64,000 bases of DNA from Leuctra nigra (taxonomy: Eukaryota > Arthropoda > Insecta > Plecoptera > Leuctridae). The translations under genes were made by a program, and so were the position numbers. This document shows positions 9,401 to 17,221 of this stretch, in pieces. The first letter of the stretch is position 1. Each line of letters starts with the position of its first letter. A model generated the notes under the pieces. The model had not been told where the DNA came from. It made no database searches and was given only the letters and a program-made list of their open reading frames with translations. Location of the stretch: the NCBI GenBank assembly GCA_934045905.1, contig OW203765.1, positions 25,881,151 to 25,945,150 of the forward strand. The letters run 5' to 3'.

Positions 9401-11669
9401 AGACTTCCTGTCGGCCCTCTTCAACATCTGCCTCGCGGCCAAGAGGATCCCGGCAGCGTGGAAACTATCACGGACGGTCCTCATCTTCAAGAAAGGGGAC
9501 CGCGATGACCTCTCGAACTGGAGGCCGTTAACCCTAGGGCCCACCTTGGCTAAACTCTACGCAGGCATTCTGGCCGACCGAGTTACCAAGTGGGCGTGTC
9601 TTAATAACATTATTTCTCCCATGCAGAAAGGTTTCCTTGAATATGAGGGATGTCTGGAACACAACTTCGTCCTTCAGACAATGATCAACGGCACCCATCA
9701 GCGTCCAAAGTCTGAGCTGTGCCTAGCATGGCTCGACCTTGCCAACGCTTTTGGTTCTGTCCCTCATGAGTTGATCAGAGGTTCTCTAGACAGCCTACAT
9801 GTGCCGAGTGATATAATAGATATAGTCAATGACATGTACGAGGGTAGCACGACCTCCATCCGAACCGCCGAGGGTTATACACCGCCCATCCCACTCCATG
9901 CCGGCGTGAAGCAGGGCTGTCCACTTAGCCCCATCCTGTTCAATCTGGCAATCGAGCCGATCATCAGATCGCTGACGGCGCGGGCCGACGACCTGGGAGT
10001 GTCAGTCCATGGCACCATGATCAGCGTGTTGGCCTACGCCGACGATCTGGTGGTGACAGCGCGCGACGAAGCTTCAATGCATGCATTGCTAGCTATCGTC
10101 AGCGAGGCGGCAACATGGGCAGGTCTGCGCTTCAAGCCATCCAAGTGCGCCTCACTCCACATCCTCTCTAATAAAGTTTCTCCAACATCATTCTCTATCC
10201 AGGACGGCGACATGGCCACTCTGGCTGATGGCGAGGCCTACTCCCACCTGGGTGTGCCCACGGGCTCCCGTGTGGCGCAGACCCCGACGGAGGAACTCGT
10301 CAACATGCAGCGGGAGCTGGGACTAATCGATCATTCCCTTCTAGCTCCCTGGCAGAAGCTGGACGCCGTGCGAGTGTTCTTGTTGTCAAAACTGGAGTTT
10401 ATTATGAGAGGAGGTGCCATGCGGAAAACTAAGTTTAAGCCCTTTGACAGCCAAGTCAAGTCATGTGCCAAGCGCTGGATGAACTTGCCCCAGCGTGCGA
10501 GTAACGAGGTGGTCTACCTCGGGATGCACGAGGGTGGGGCGGGCATCCTGCCGCTGGCGGATTCCGTCGATATCCTGTCTGTGACTCATCCGTTTCGTCT
10601 CCTGTCAGGTAAAGACGAGACTTGCCGCGAGATCGCGCGCAAGTCTCTGCAGGCGACGGTACACAGGAAGCTGGGGAGAGCGCCAACACCGGAAGAGACC
10701 TGCATGTATTTGTCAGGTAGTATGGAGGGCGAATTCTCACGCCAAGACGGGCAATGCAGTAACATCTGGACCCAGACCAGGTCGGCGACGCGCCGGCTTG
10801 GGCCTCGAATTGGCTGTCATTGGGTTTATGACGATAACAAGGACGAAATTGCTCTCCGAGTTTCTTTTCCAGGCAGGGAGTCCTCGTTCTTCCCGCGAGA
10901 TCGCGCCATCGTCACCAAGGCGCTGCGATCTTGCCTGCGGCTGAACTACAAGAACGCGCTGCTGCAGAAGCCGGACCAGGGGAAGGCGTACAAACTGACC
11001 ACCGTTTGGGACGCCTCCAACCATTTCATCGCGGAGGGAAAATACACTCGGTTCTGTGACTGGCGCTTCATTCATCGCGCGCGCCTCCACACCGTGCCGC
11101 TCAATGGCTCTCGTCGCTTCGGGAATGGGTCCAAGGCCTGCAGGTTGTGCGGCCACGACAACGAGACCCTCCCCCACGTCCTGAACCACTGCATGCGGCA
11201 CTCCGCCGCGATGCAGAAGCGCCACAACGCCATCCAGGACCGCCTCGTCAACGCGATCCCCAGTCGCGTGAAGAACGCAGGCGCCATCATGGTGAACCGT
11301 CAGTCGGGGGTTGACAACATGCGTCCCGACATAGTGCTCACCAACCAGCGCTATATGACGGCTCACCTCATAGACATCACCGTCCCCTTCGAGAACGGCG
11401 CCGACGCCTTCGTCGCGGCCCGCAACCACAAGCTGGCGAAGTACGCCGCGACGGCCGCCGCCCTGACCAACCAGGGTTTCGAGGTCAAGGTCGACTCCTT
11501 CATCGTCGGCAGCCTCGGAGGGTGGGACCCCATGAACGAGGACGTGCTGCGCGCCCTGAAGATCAGCCCCCGTTACTCCAACGTCATGCGACGCCTGATG
11601 GTGTCTGACACCATCAAGTGGTCGCGTGACATCTACATCGAGCACGTGACGGGGCAGCGCCAGTACTAG
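6408..11669 (+). CDS. Retrotransposon ORF: zinc finger, RT, CCHC, restriction-like endonuclease (1753 aa)
   Basis: This is the single protein of the element, expected to bind and nick the U2 gene and copy the element RNA at the nick. The start at 6408 has a strong context and sits just before a canonical C2H2 finger (C21, C24, H37, H41); a second finger-like stretch at C51/H54..H70/H72 is degenerate. Residues about 100-900 are a Pro-rich disordered linker with a duplicated 28-residue block, six 20-residue repeats (about 475-590), three 15-residue repeats (PAEGSPLDRGPSTSR type, about 662-706) and an RG-rich tract (about 826-858). RT motifs follow: APGPD near 978, D1110 in LDLANAFGS, QGCPLSP at 1169-1175 and AYADD with D1212/D1213. 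C-terminal are the knuckle C1578-C1581-H1590-C1595 and the endonuclease core R1639-P-D1641, D1656, then K1675/K1678. There is no apurinic endonuclease domain and no RNase H. It is intact. Confidence 0.93.
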   Translation: MEQQQTHQIIQLPCPSDKWDCAFCTYKHKDRYKLTRHLHRHGIHGGLLYRCEEHDITLKDIKQTRHHWTHNHEDPEGFFITNTVSSAQVGLIDTLGPSPSHTRQGTVFGTSQGRPLSPSGAGTSSENNLAPIAQLSPTQLLALTSFSPEQLSALFPPPPPLVLPISPTSPPTTPTSRATVSPSRLLGPPPGLGTQEILSPADPRPRPLAPPSPSPLLHLLIPSFGFDPLLNTAANPDHSQAPALHTGLDPRSIAVPPPLVSCNTGFDPRPAAVIPPPSSSIVFDPWPPRPPPQSSSSGLDARPPPSSSIVFDPWPPRPPPQSSSSGLDARPAAVSSNTGFETRLPTTPRDVNPAPPLTIDTTPLGCGLDGRPRSLWDPSPRADLPSFWRSNHRLPVRAAPTGPTPPGPARRVTPAKAQVPGQNIHATEFQPRTPLTLTSPSYSDVTADRRVYVNSALALAPQAPATRSTGPQPLKLHPSRPRAPGPEPLRPQPLQLHPTRSRARGPEPLRPQPLKLHQTRSRAPGPEPLRPQPLQFHPTRPQAPGPEPLRPQPLQLHPNRSRAPGPEPLRPQPLQLHPTRPSAPGPEPPVLLDEPRTVIRSAPLAPRKAKSTCRKAPRARYGNLQFIAAAQAPTGTGSIPAASARATAVEDAQVHGPPTPRPAEGSPLDRGPSTSRSAEDSPLDRGPSTSLPAEGSPLDRGQPTSRPEGGSYPVVVIGATAIEVIAQVPRNIPTSPPPVHPPSPRPAMTAAESAARAKAALTERNNAWLLRLETAMQAGWPEFEAEWVAVSSELVASLKGTPQPRPAAPPPSTSPTADEEPEQQPRARGRGGRGRGRGRGRGGGRGNGRGRGRGRGRGQDDQAPGPAPDREHGLQAQPAGRRAQFDPVEARRIQQLYRSSKKVAVQDIRGGASPFCQLESGLVHEFYSQVFADGGYEWTVPPDIVPDMPSGEDIEHSDILTALFTAPEVRKRLGRMKNTAPGPDYIRYSDLRKTDPDGDFLSALFNICLAAKRIPAAWKLSRTVLIFKKGDRDDLSNWRPLTLGPTLAKLYAGILADRVTKWACLNNIISPMQKGFLEYEGCLEHNFVLQTMINGTHQRPKSELCLAWLDLANAFGSVPHELIRGSLDSLHVPSDIIDIVNDMYEGSTTSIRTAEGYTPPIPLHAGVKQGCPLSPILFNLAIEPIIRSLTARADDLGVSVHGTMISVLAYADDLVVTARDEASMHALLAIVSEAATWAGLRFKPSKCASLHILSNKVSPTSFSIQDGDMATLADGEAYSHLGVPTGSRVAQTPTEELVNMQRELGLIDHSLLAPWQKLDAVRVFLLSKLEFIMRGGAMRKTKFKPFDSQVKSCAKRWMNLPQRASNEVVYLGMHEGGAGILPLADSVDILSVTHPFRLLSGKDETCREIARKSLQATVHRKLGRAPTPEETCMYLSGSMEGEFSRQDGQCSNIWTQTRSATRRLGPRIGCHWVYDDNKDEIALRVSFPGRESSFFPRDRAIVTKALRSCLRLNYKNALLQKPDQGKAYKLTTVWDASNHFIAEGKYTRFCDWRFIHRARLHTVPLNGSRRFGNGSKACRLCGHDNETLPHVLNHCMRHSAAMQKRHNAIQDRLVNAIPSRVKNAGAIMVNRQSGVDNMRPDIVLTNQRYMTAHLIDITVPFENGADAFVAARNHKLAKYAATAAALTNQGFEVKVDSFIVGSLGGWDPMNEDVLRALKISPRYSNVMRRLMVSDTIKWSRDIYIEHVTGQRQY
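7231..7398 (+). repeat. 84-bp in-frame tandem duplication in copy 2
   Basis: Two head-to-tail 84-bp units (7231-7314 and 7315-7398) encode the 28-residue block beginning PPSSSIVFDPWPPRPPP twice. Copy 1 has a single unit at the matching place; copy 3 has two (25497-25664). It is therefore a derived change shared by copies 2 and 3, and it accounts exactly for the ORF offset between copies 1 and 2. Confidence 0.95.
7818..8177 (+). repeat. Six 60-bp coding tandem repeats in the linker
   Basis: Six units of exactly 60 bp encode variants of a 20-residue block, LQLHPTRSRAPGPEPLRPQP. The period is a multiple of three, so unit number can change without breaking the frame, and all six frames tend to stay open here. 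Copies 1 (about 968-1327) and 3 (about 26084-26443) have the same six units. Confidence 0.9.
8884..8982 (+). repeat. RG/GRG-rich coding microsatellite
   Basis: A purine-rich run of ggtaga-type hexamers encodes alternating Arg-Gly (GRGRGRGRGGGRGNGRG). RG-rich tracts of this kind generally bind RNA, so a role in holding the element transcript is possible, but this is inference. The tract is at about 2034-2132 in copy 1 and 27150-27248 in copy 3. Confidence 0.85.
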
Positions 11670-12886
11670 GACAGTGACTTTCATACAGTGCCACTCGTGC
11701 AGAACAGTGACTTTCATACTGAGTGACACTCGTGCAGAACTTTTAGCTTTAGTCAGGGACCCATAGAATAGTTAAATAAGTCACACTCACTCTGCGAAGT
11801 TGAGGTGGCTTTGCCAGAATAGATTTGCTCTAAATGTTGTCCTGGGAATCTCTTGTCGTACTGGTTTTGTATGGTTTTCCAGACGAACAAAAAATTGCGC
11901 ATGCCAAGAGAACAAAGTGGTATTGTCATATATTGGCAATGTCATAGAAAACATCAGGCCATACCCTGCTCTCCCAGGACTAGTCTAACTTCAACTAATC
12001 ATTTATTTTCTTCCAGGCCAGGTGACTAGCACCGAGAAGATTGAATAAATATGTTATTTCCTGTCGCATTTTATGCTTGCGACTTTATTTCATTTTCTCA
12101 TGACCCTGCATGACAACTTTTTTTTTGGCTTGGGGAGGCCTAGTTTTTTTATGTAAGTGCTGGAGAGCAAACTCACCACTTTTACCCCTCCCATCAAGTG
12201 TATTTACTTGTTTATGCCAGATCCACTCGGACTGTCATTAGATATATTCATTTGACCTTACAGTGCATTTCCATGTTTAGATAGTGTCTTGACTTTCAAG
12301 TGTATTTTATGTTTATGATTGCCACCTCGGCCAATCATTAGCTCTAAGTTTTATTTCTGACAGCTCCACTCGGACTGCCACTAGTTATAGATGATTTGTG
12401 TTCCCCCTCCCCTTGCACACATGACTGAGTCTCTGACCTGTCATCACTATTTGCATGACGTTCAATCTTCAATTGATAGGCCATTCATATTGGCATTTAA
12501 AATCAATAGTTCACTTCACTTGCACTCTAGAGCAAAGGCGCCACTTGCAGGCAGTCAGCAAATTTCAAGTAATCGCAGAGTCTCCGCACGATAGCGCCAC
12601 TCACTCTGGCCAATCATTGATGCTCAGTAAAAGTTTCATAATTGCCCGAATGATAGCGCCACTCACTCTGGCCACTCTTCGGTTCTCATTAACTTCACTC
12701 CCGCTGTTCATGAGTTGACAGTTCGTCGACTCATCACTATGAATCTTTTATCTTACTTATAATATTACGCTTTAGGTAGTGAATATGCTGTTTATAGGTA
12801 GCCACTCGGCGCCTATTAGATTACTCTGTTGCAATTGTATCCCCACATAACATGTAATTGTGATTTTCAAAAATACAAAAATTTAA
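11670..12886 (+). other. 3' UTR of copy 2 (1217 bp)
   Basis: This AT-richer segment follows the TAG stop. It opens with a near-duplicated block of about 35 bp (acagtgactttcata ... actcgtgcagaac, twice). Further down it carries two copies of gatagcgccactcactctgg (about 12590 and 12652) and repeats of tccactcggactg. It ends in aaaatacaaaaatttaaa, with no poly(A), directly at the target. The 3' UTR of such elements is normally the part recognised by the RT. The two 5'-truncated copies in this window consist only of its distal part, which agrees with that. Confidence 0.8.
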
Positions 12887-13030
12887 ACAGTTCTTATCAG
12901 TTTGAAATCTGATACGCTCCTATCAGGAGCCAGAATTTTCATCTGATTTTTTGAATTAGATGGATGTAAGGAGCTTGCTCCACTTCCATCACGGGTTGCC
13001 CTGACATTGCACTACTGTCAGGTGCGGCCC
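12887..13030 (+). pseudogene. U2: U2 snRNA 3' part downstream of copy 2
   Basis: After the 19-bp target the sequence continues as U2: the stem-loop II region (ctgatacgctcctatcagg), an Sm-like site (gattttttga), stem-loop III with the U2 signature ggagcttgctccac, and a stem-loop IV ending near gtgcggccc. The 5' half is separated from it by two retrotransposons and lies outside the window. The loops are diverged from textbook U2, so this is a disrupted copy. Confidence 0.85.
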
Positions 13031-13060
13031 AAATAAACAAATCATAGTAACAATGGGTAT

Positions 13061-13950
13061 TCATTTATTTTCTTCCAGGCCAGGTGACTAGCACCGAGAA
13101 GATTGAATAAATATGTTATTTCCTGTCGCATTATATGCTTGCGACTTTATTTCATTTTCTCATGACCCTGCATGACAACTTTTTTTTTGGCTTGGGGAGG
13201 CCTAGTTTTTTTATGTAAGTGCTGGAGAGCAAACTCACCACTTTTACCCCTCCCATCAAGTGTATTTACTTGTTTATGCCAGATCCACTCGGACTGTCAT
13301 TAGATATATTCATTTGACCTTACAGTGCATTTCCATGTTTAGATAATGTCTTGACTTTCAAGTGTATTTTATGTTTATGATTGCCACCTCGGCCAATCAT
13401 TAGCTCTAAGTTTTATTTCTGACAGCTCCACTCGGACTGCCACTAGTTATAGATGATTTGTGTTCCCCCTCCCCTTGCACACATGACTGAGTCTCTGACC
13501 TGTCATAACTATTTGCATGACGTTCAATCTTCAATTGATAGGCCATTCATATTGGCATTTAAAATCAATAGTTCACTTCACTTGCACTCTAGAGCAAAGA
13601 CGCCACTTGCAGGCAGTCAGCAAATTTCAAGTAATCGCAGAGTCTCCGCACGATAGCGCCACTCACTCTGGCCAATCATTGATGCTCAGTAAAAGTTTCA
13701 TAATTGCCCGAATGATAGCGCCACTCACTCTGGCCACTCTTCGGTTCTCATTAACTTCACTCCCGCTGTTCATGAGTTGACAGCTCGTCGACTCATCACT
13801 ATGAATCTTTTATCTTACTTATAATATTACGCTTTAGGTAGTGAATATGCTGTTTATAGGTAGCCACTCGGCGCCTATTAGATTACTCTGTTGCAATTGT
13901 ATCCCCACATAACATGTAATTGTGATTTTCAAAAATACAAAAATTTAAAC
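13061..13950 (+). mobile_element. 5'-truncated copy of the U2-targeting retrotransposon (3' UTR only)
   Basis: These 890 bp match the last 890 bases or so of the element 3' UTR (from about 11999) with few changes, for example gcattatatgc for gcattttatgc. The 3' end joins U2 at tgttcttatcag. The left junction is unusual: the element begins inside the spacer that follows the preceding U2 fragment (aacaatgggta), so the rest of that spacer and the U2 5' half are missing. Confidence 0.9.
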
Positions 13951-14092
13951 TGTTCTTATCAGCGTGAAATCTGATACGCTCCTATCAGGAGCCAGAATTT
14001 TCATCTGATTTTTTGAATTAGATGGATGTAAGGAGCTTGCTCCACTTCCATCACAGGTTGCCCTGACATTGCACTACTGTCAGGTGCGGCCC
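13951..14092 (+). pseudogene. U2: U2 snRNA 3' part downstream of the truncated copy
   Basis: It starts at tgttcttatcagcgtgaaatctg, where cagcg replaces the cagttt of the other copies, and runs through the Sm-like site, ggagcttgctccac and the terminal stem-loop to gtgcggccc. The 5' half of U2 is absent, so the copy cannot be functional. Confidence 0.85.
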
Positions 14093-14547
14093 AAATAAAC
14101 AAATCATAGTAACAATGGGTAAATTCAAATACATTATTCATAGTAACCTTCGGTTACCATTATTAATGTATTTGGTAAAATGATGTACAGAAATTGTAAG
14201 ATATGTTTTTACAAGATCTGAAAAAGTTCATTTTACAGTCGTTCTTTCCATGTTTTTAGTGCATCGATTCATATTTTATCAAACATATCTTGCAATTCGC
14301 TTCCTTTATGCGTTTGATTTGAATTTATTTTGATTTCATTTTTCACCTGATATTTGATAACTGTCAGTTATTGATAGTTTGAAGAGTTGAGTTACATAAT
14401 GTTACATGAGAACAAATTAATAATTAAGAGTTTTATAAAATATATTTATATTATTTCTAACCTTTCCAAATTGAAAAATAACAAAAGGTCAACTTCTAAT
14501 CTGATGGGTAAAAATGTACCAGCTCAATCAAAAGGAATGCTTCAAAG

Positions 14548-14596
<49 letters not shown>

Positions 14597-15450
14597 ATGC
14601 CATCCAATAATTTACTCCATCGCTCTAACTCCAACAAATCAAAATTCTCCACTTTTCCCCTCAAATCACATTTCTCAAGCTCCTCGCCCTTAGTCTCCTC
14701 ACGTGGAATTATTTCATGTCCATCTTCCCATTCTTCATCATTTCAAACATTCTCTTTCTATTAATAAAAAAAACATTTTAGATTGAAAACGGTCTTTCTG
14801 ACCATTCTAATTTTGTCAACCTTAAAAACATAGTATTACCTATTATTAAAAAAAAAAGAATTTCTACATTGTCTTTCATGTAGTACCAAGATATGTTTTA
14901 CATTACAAAGCTCATGATTATTTTATTATAGGTATTTTAATCCATTTTGCAATAAAGTTCTATACTTCTGGTAAAAAATCTCCGACACTTTTCGTATAAT
15001 ATTCTACAGTTTATTTAAAGCTTTATATGCAGTTCTATAGCAGCCAGATTTTATATAGAATCTTCCACCTTGTTTGACCGAGGCTATTGTTGCCTACCTA
15101 CCTGACTACCTGACTGTTTTATTACCCCCCAACCTCTTCGCCTTACAATGTTGCCAATGTTGATGTTAAAACGCGTCAAACCTGTCAACAAACATGGCTA
15201 AGCCTCATTGTTAGACGTCTCAAAAGACCCGAATGTGTCCTACGAAAAACAGACCCACTATACGTAAGTTTTGCACATTCAGTAATAATTGACTCATAAC
15301 GCTGCACAGTGCTGCCATCAGTGGCCAAATAATGTTCATATTTCATATTCGATCAATAGATGGAACTTTATAGCGGAAATCCCAATCGTCTTGATGTGAC
15401 TGTATTGAGTTGCGAATCAGGTATCAGACCGGATTTTCCCAGTTCTTGTT
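14093..15450. repeat. U2 array spacer, unit A, with (CT)n
   Basis: This spacer is homologous to 15634-16972 and to 17222-19035, which makes the region a decayed tandem U2 array. Shared landmarks are tgatgtacagaaattgtaag, the block around tccaaattgaaaaatgacaaaagg, tctttctattaataaaaaaa and cgaggctattgttgcc. A CT microsatellite at 14549-14591 is expanded here and reduced to four to seven dinucleotides in the sister units. The last 160 bp before the U2 start match the segment upstream of the U2 half at 24264, so they probably include the U2 promoter. No protein gene is seen; the short ORFs are repeat translations. Confidence 0.75.
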
Positions 15451-15633
15451 ATCGCTTCTCGGCCTAATGGCTCAGATCAAAGTGTAGTACCTGTTCTTAT
15501 CAGTTTGAAATCTGATACGCTCCTATCAGGAGCCAGAAATTTCATCTGATTTTTTGAATTCGATGGATGTAAGGAGCTTGCTCCACTTCCATCACGGGTT
15601 GCCCTGACATTGCACTACTGTCAGGTGCGGCCC
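15451..15633 (+). ncRNA. U2: U2 snRNA, uninterrupted but variant copy
   Basis: This is the only U2 in the window not split by an element. It begins atcgcttctcggcc, has the branch-site recognition motif GTAGTA (15484-15489), the target region, an Sm-like site (gattttttga), ggagcttgctccac and a terminal stem-loop, about 183 nt in all. It differs from the consensus in stem-loop I (ggcctaatggctcag instead of ggccttttggctaag, as seen at 24264). It may be a diverged U2 or a pseudogene; expression cannot be judged from sequence. Confidence 0.8.
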
Positions 15634-16972
15634 AAATAAACAAATCATAGTAACAATGGGTAAATGATGTACAGAAATTGTAAGACATTATGTTCTTACA
15701 CGATTTGTAAAAGTGCATTTTACAGTCGTCCTTTCCATGTTTTCAGTGCATCGATTCATATTTTATCAAAATTATCATGCAATTCGCTTCCTTTATGCGT
15801 TTTATTTGAATTTATTTGGATTTCATTTTTCACCTGAAATTTGATAACTGTCAGTTATTGATAGTTTGAAGAGGTGAGTTACTTCATAATGTTACACGAG
15901 TACAAATTAATAATTAAGAGTTTTAAAAAATATATTTATATTATTTCTAACCTTTCCAAATTGAAAAATGACAAAAGGTCAACTTCTAATCTGATGGGTA
16001 AAAATGTATCAGCTCAATCAAAAGGAATGCTTCAAAGCCTCTCTCTCCAAGGCCATGCCATCCAATAATTCACTCCATCGCTCTAACTCCAACATATTAA
16101 AATTCTCCACTTTTCCCCTCAAATCACATTTCTCAAGCTCCTCGCCCTTAGTCTCCACACGTGGAATTACTTCATGTCCATCTTCCCATTCTTCACCATT
16201 TCAAACATTCTCTTTCTATTAATAAAAAAAACATTTTAGATTGAAAACGGTCTTTCTGACCATTCTAATTTTGTCAACACCACTAACATGTATGGGTCAT
16301 TATCCCACTATATTAGTTTATATTAGTATATTCCGTCAAAATAGTAAGTACTTATGGCACACATTTTAAGTTATTTGTATTTCTAAGTCACGGTAATTTT
16401 TTTTATAATAAGTCATATCATCAGCTTACACATAAATACCATAAGCAAGTAATCAGAGTTACATATTTTATATTGTAGGATTAAATATGTGTGGGACGGA
16501 GGTTACTAAAATGAACGTTTCATCATGCAAAATCCTAAATAATTTCGAAACACCCGAGGATCGATCGAAGCTACTTTCCAGATGGCTTCCCAAATATATA
16601 AGTAATATTAAAAAAATTAATGCAACATGAAACAATTAAAAAAAAAAATGATGCAAAAAAAATGTCTGAAACTAATATAGTGGATAATGGCCCGTATACC
16701 TAATATTAAAAAAATAGAATTTCTGCATTGTCTTTCATGTAGTACCAAGATATTTTTAACATTACAAAGCTCATGATTATTTTATTATAGATAGGTATTT
16801 TAATCCATTTTGCAATAAAGTTCTGAACTTCTGGTAAAAAATCTCCAACACTTTTCGTATAATATTCTACAGTTCATTTAAAGCTTTATATGCAGTTCTA
16901 TAGCAGCCAGATTTTATATAGAATCTTCCACCTTGTTTGACCGAGGCTATTGTTGCCTACCTACCTGACATA
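15634..16972. repeat. U2 array spacer, unit B
   Basis: This is the sister of the spacer at 14093-15450, with the same landmarks in the same order. It is interrupted by a 400-bp TIR element (16294-16693) and stops at gcctacctacctgac, where a 107-bp retrotransposon stub replaces the rest of the spacer and the U2 5' half. No gene is seen. Confidence 0.75.
16294..16693. mobile_element. Non-autonomous TIR element (400 bp)
   Basis: Its ends are inverted repeats of about 25 bp: gggtcattatcccactat at the left, and a right end that reads gggccattatccactat on the opposite strand. It is flanked by the direct repeat gtat (16290-16293 and 16694-16697). The sister spacer at about 18570 shows the empty site, acatgtatacc. 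It has no ORF. The family is not recognised. Confidence 0.85.
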
Positions 16973-17079
16973 AATATGCTGTTTATAGGTAGCCACTCGG
17001 CGCCTATTAGATTAGTCTGTTGCAATTGTATCCCCACATAACATGTAATTGTGATTTTCAAAAATACAAAAATTTAAAC
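16973..17079 (+). mobile_element. 107-bp 3' stub of the U2-targeting retrotransposon
   Basis: From aatatgctgtttatagg to aaaatttaaac this matches the last bases of the element 3' UTR, and it joins U2 at tgttcttatcag. On the left it abuts spacer sequence (gcctacctacctgac), so the U2 5' half and its upstream flank are deleted. Confidence 0.9.
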
Positions 17080-17221
17080 TGTTCTTATCAGTTTGATATC
17101 TGATACGCTCCTATCAGGAGCCAGAATTATCATCTGATTTTTTGAATTAGATGGTTGTAAGGAGCTTGCTCCACTTCCATCACGGGTTGCCCTGACATTG
17201 CACTACTGTCATGTGCGGCCC
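17080..17221 (+). pseudogene. U2: U2 snRNA 3' part after the 107-bp stub
   Basis: It runs from tgttcttatcagtttgatatctg to gtgcggccc with the Sm-like site and ggagcttgctccac. It has private changes (gaattatcatctg, gatggttgtaagg, ctgtcatgtgcgg) and no 5' half, so it is a dead copy. Confidence 0.85.

Larger units (their letters stand above)
6056..12886 (+). mobile_element. U2-targeting non-LTR retrotransposon, copy 2, full length (Utopia-like)
   Basis: This 6831-bp copy has exactly the same 5' and 3' ends as copy 3, which defines the full-length element: 352-bp 5' leader, one ORF (6408-11669) and 1217-bp 3' UTR with no poly(A) tail. It is bounded by the 19-bp target on both sides. The left target is shared with copy 1 and the right one continues into the 3' half of U2. 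Restriction-like-endonuclease non-LTR elements integrate by target-primed reverse transcription into specific multicopy genes, and among them the Utopia lineage is known for U2. The body is clearly GC-rich next to AT-rich flanks. The intact ORF suggests a recently active element. Confidence 0.93.

Noticed and set aside
6408..11669. R2 of the 28S rRNA gene, or a Keno-type U2 element
   Set aside because: The flanks are U2, not 28S. Keno elements are of the apurinic-endonuclease type, and this ORF has a restriction-like endonuclease instead.
10737..11729. Minus-strand 330-residue ORF over the element's 3' coding part (also at 3887 and 29003)
   Set aside because: It is the shadow of the GC-rich endonuclease/RT coding frame, with V/D/G-rich composition and no domain.
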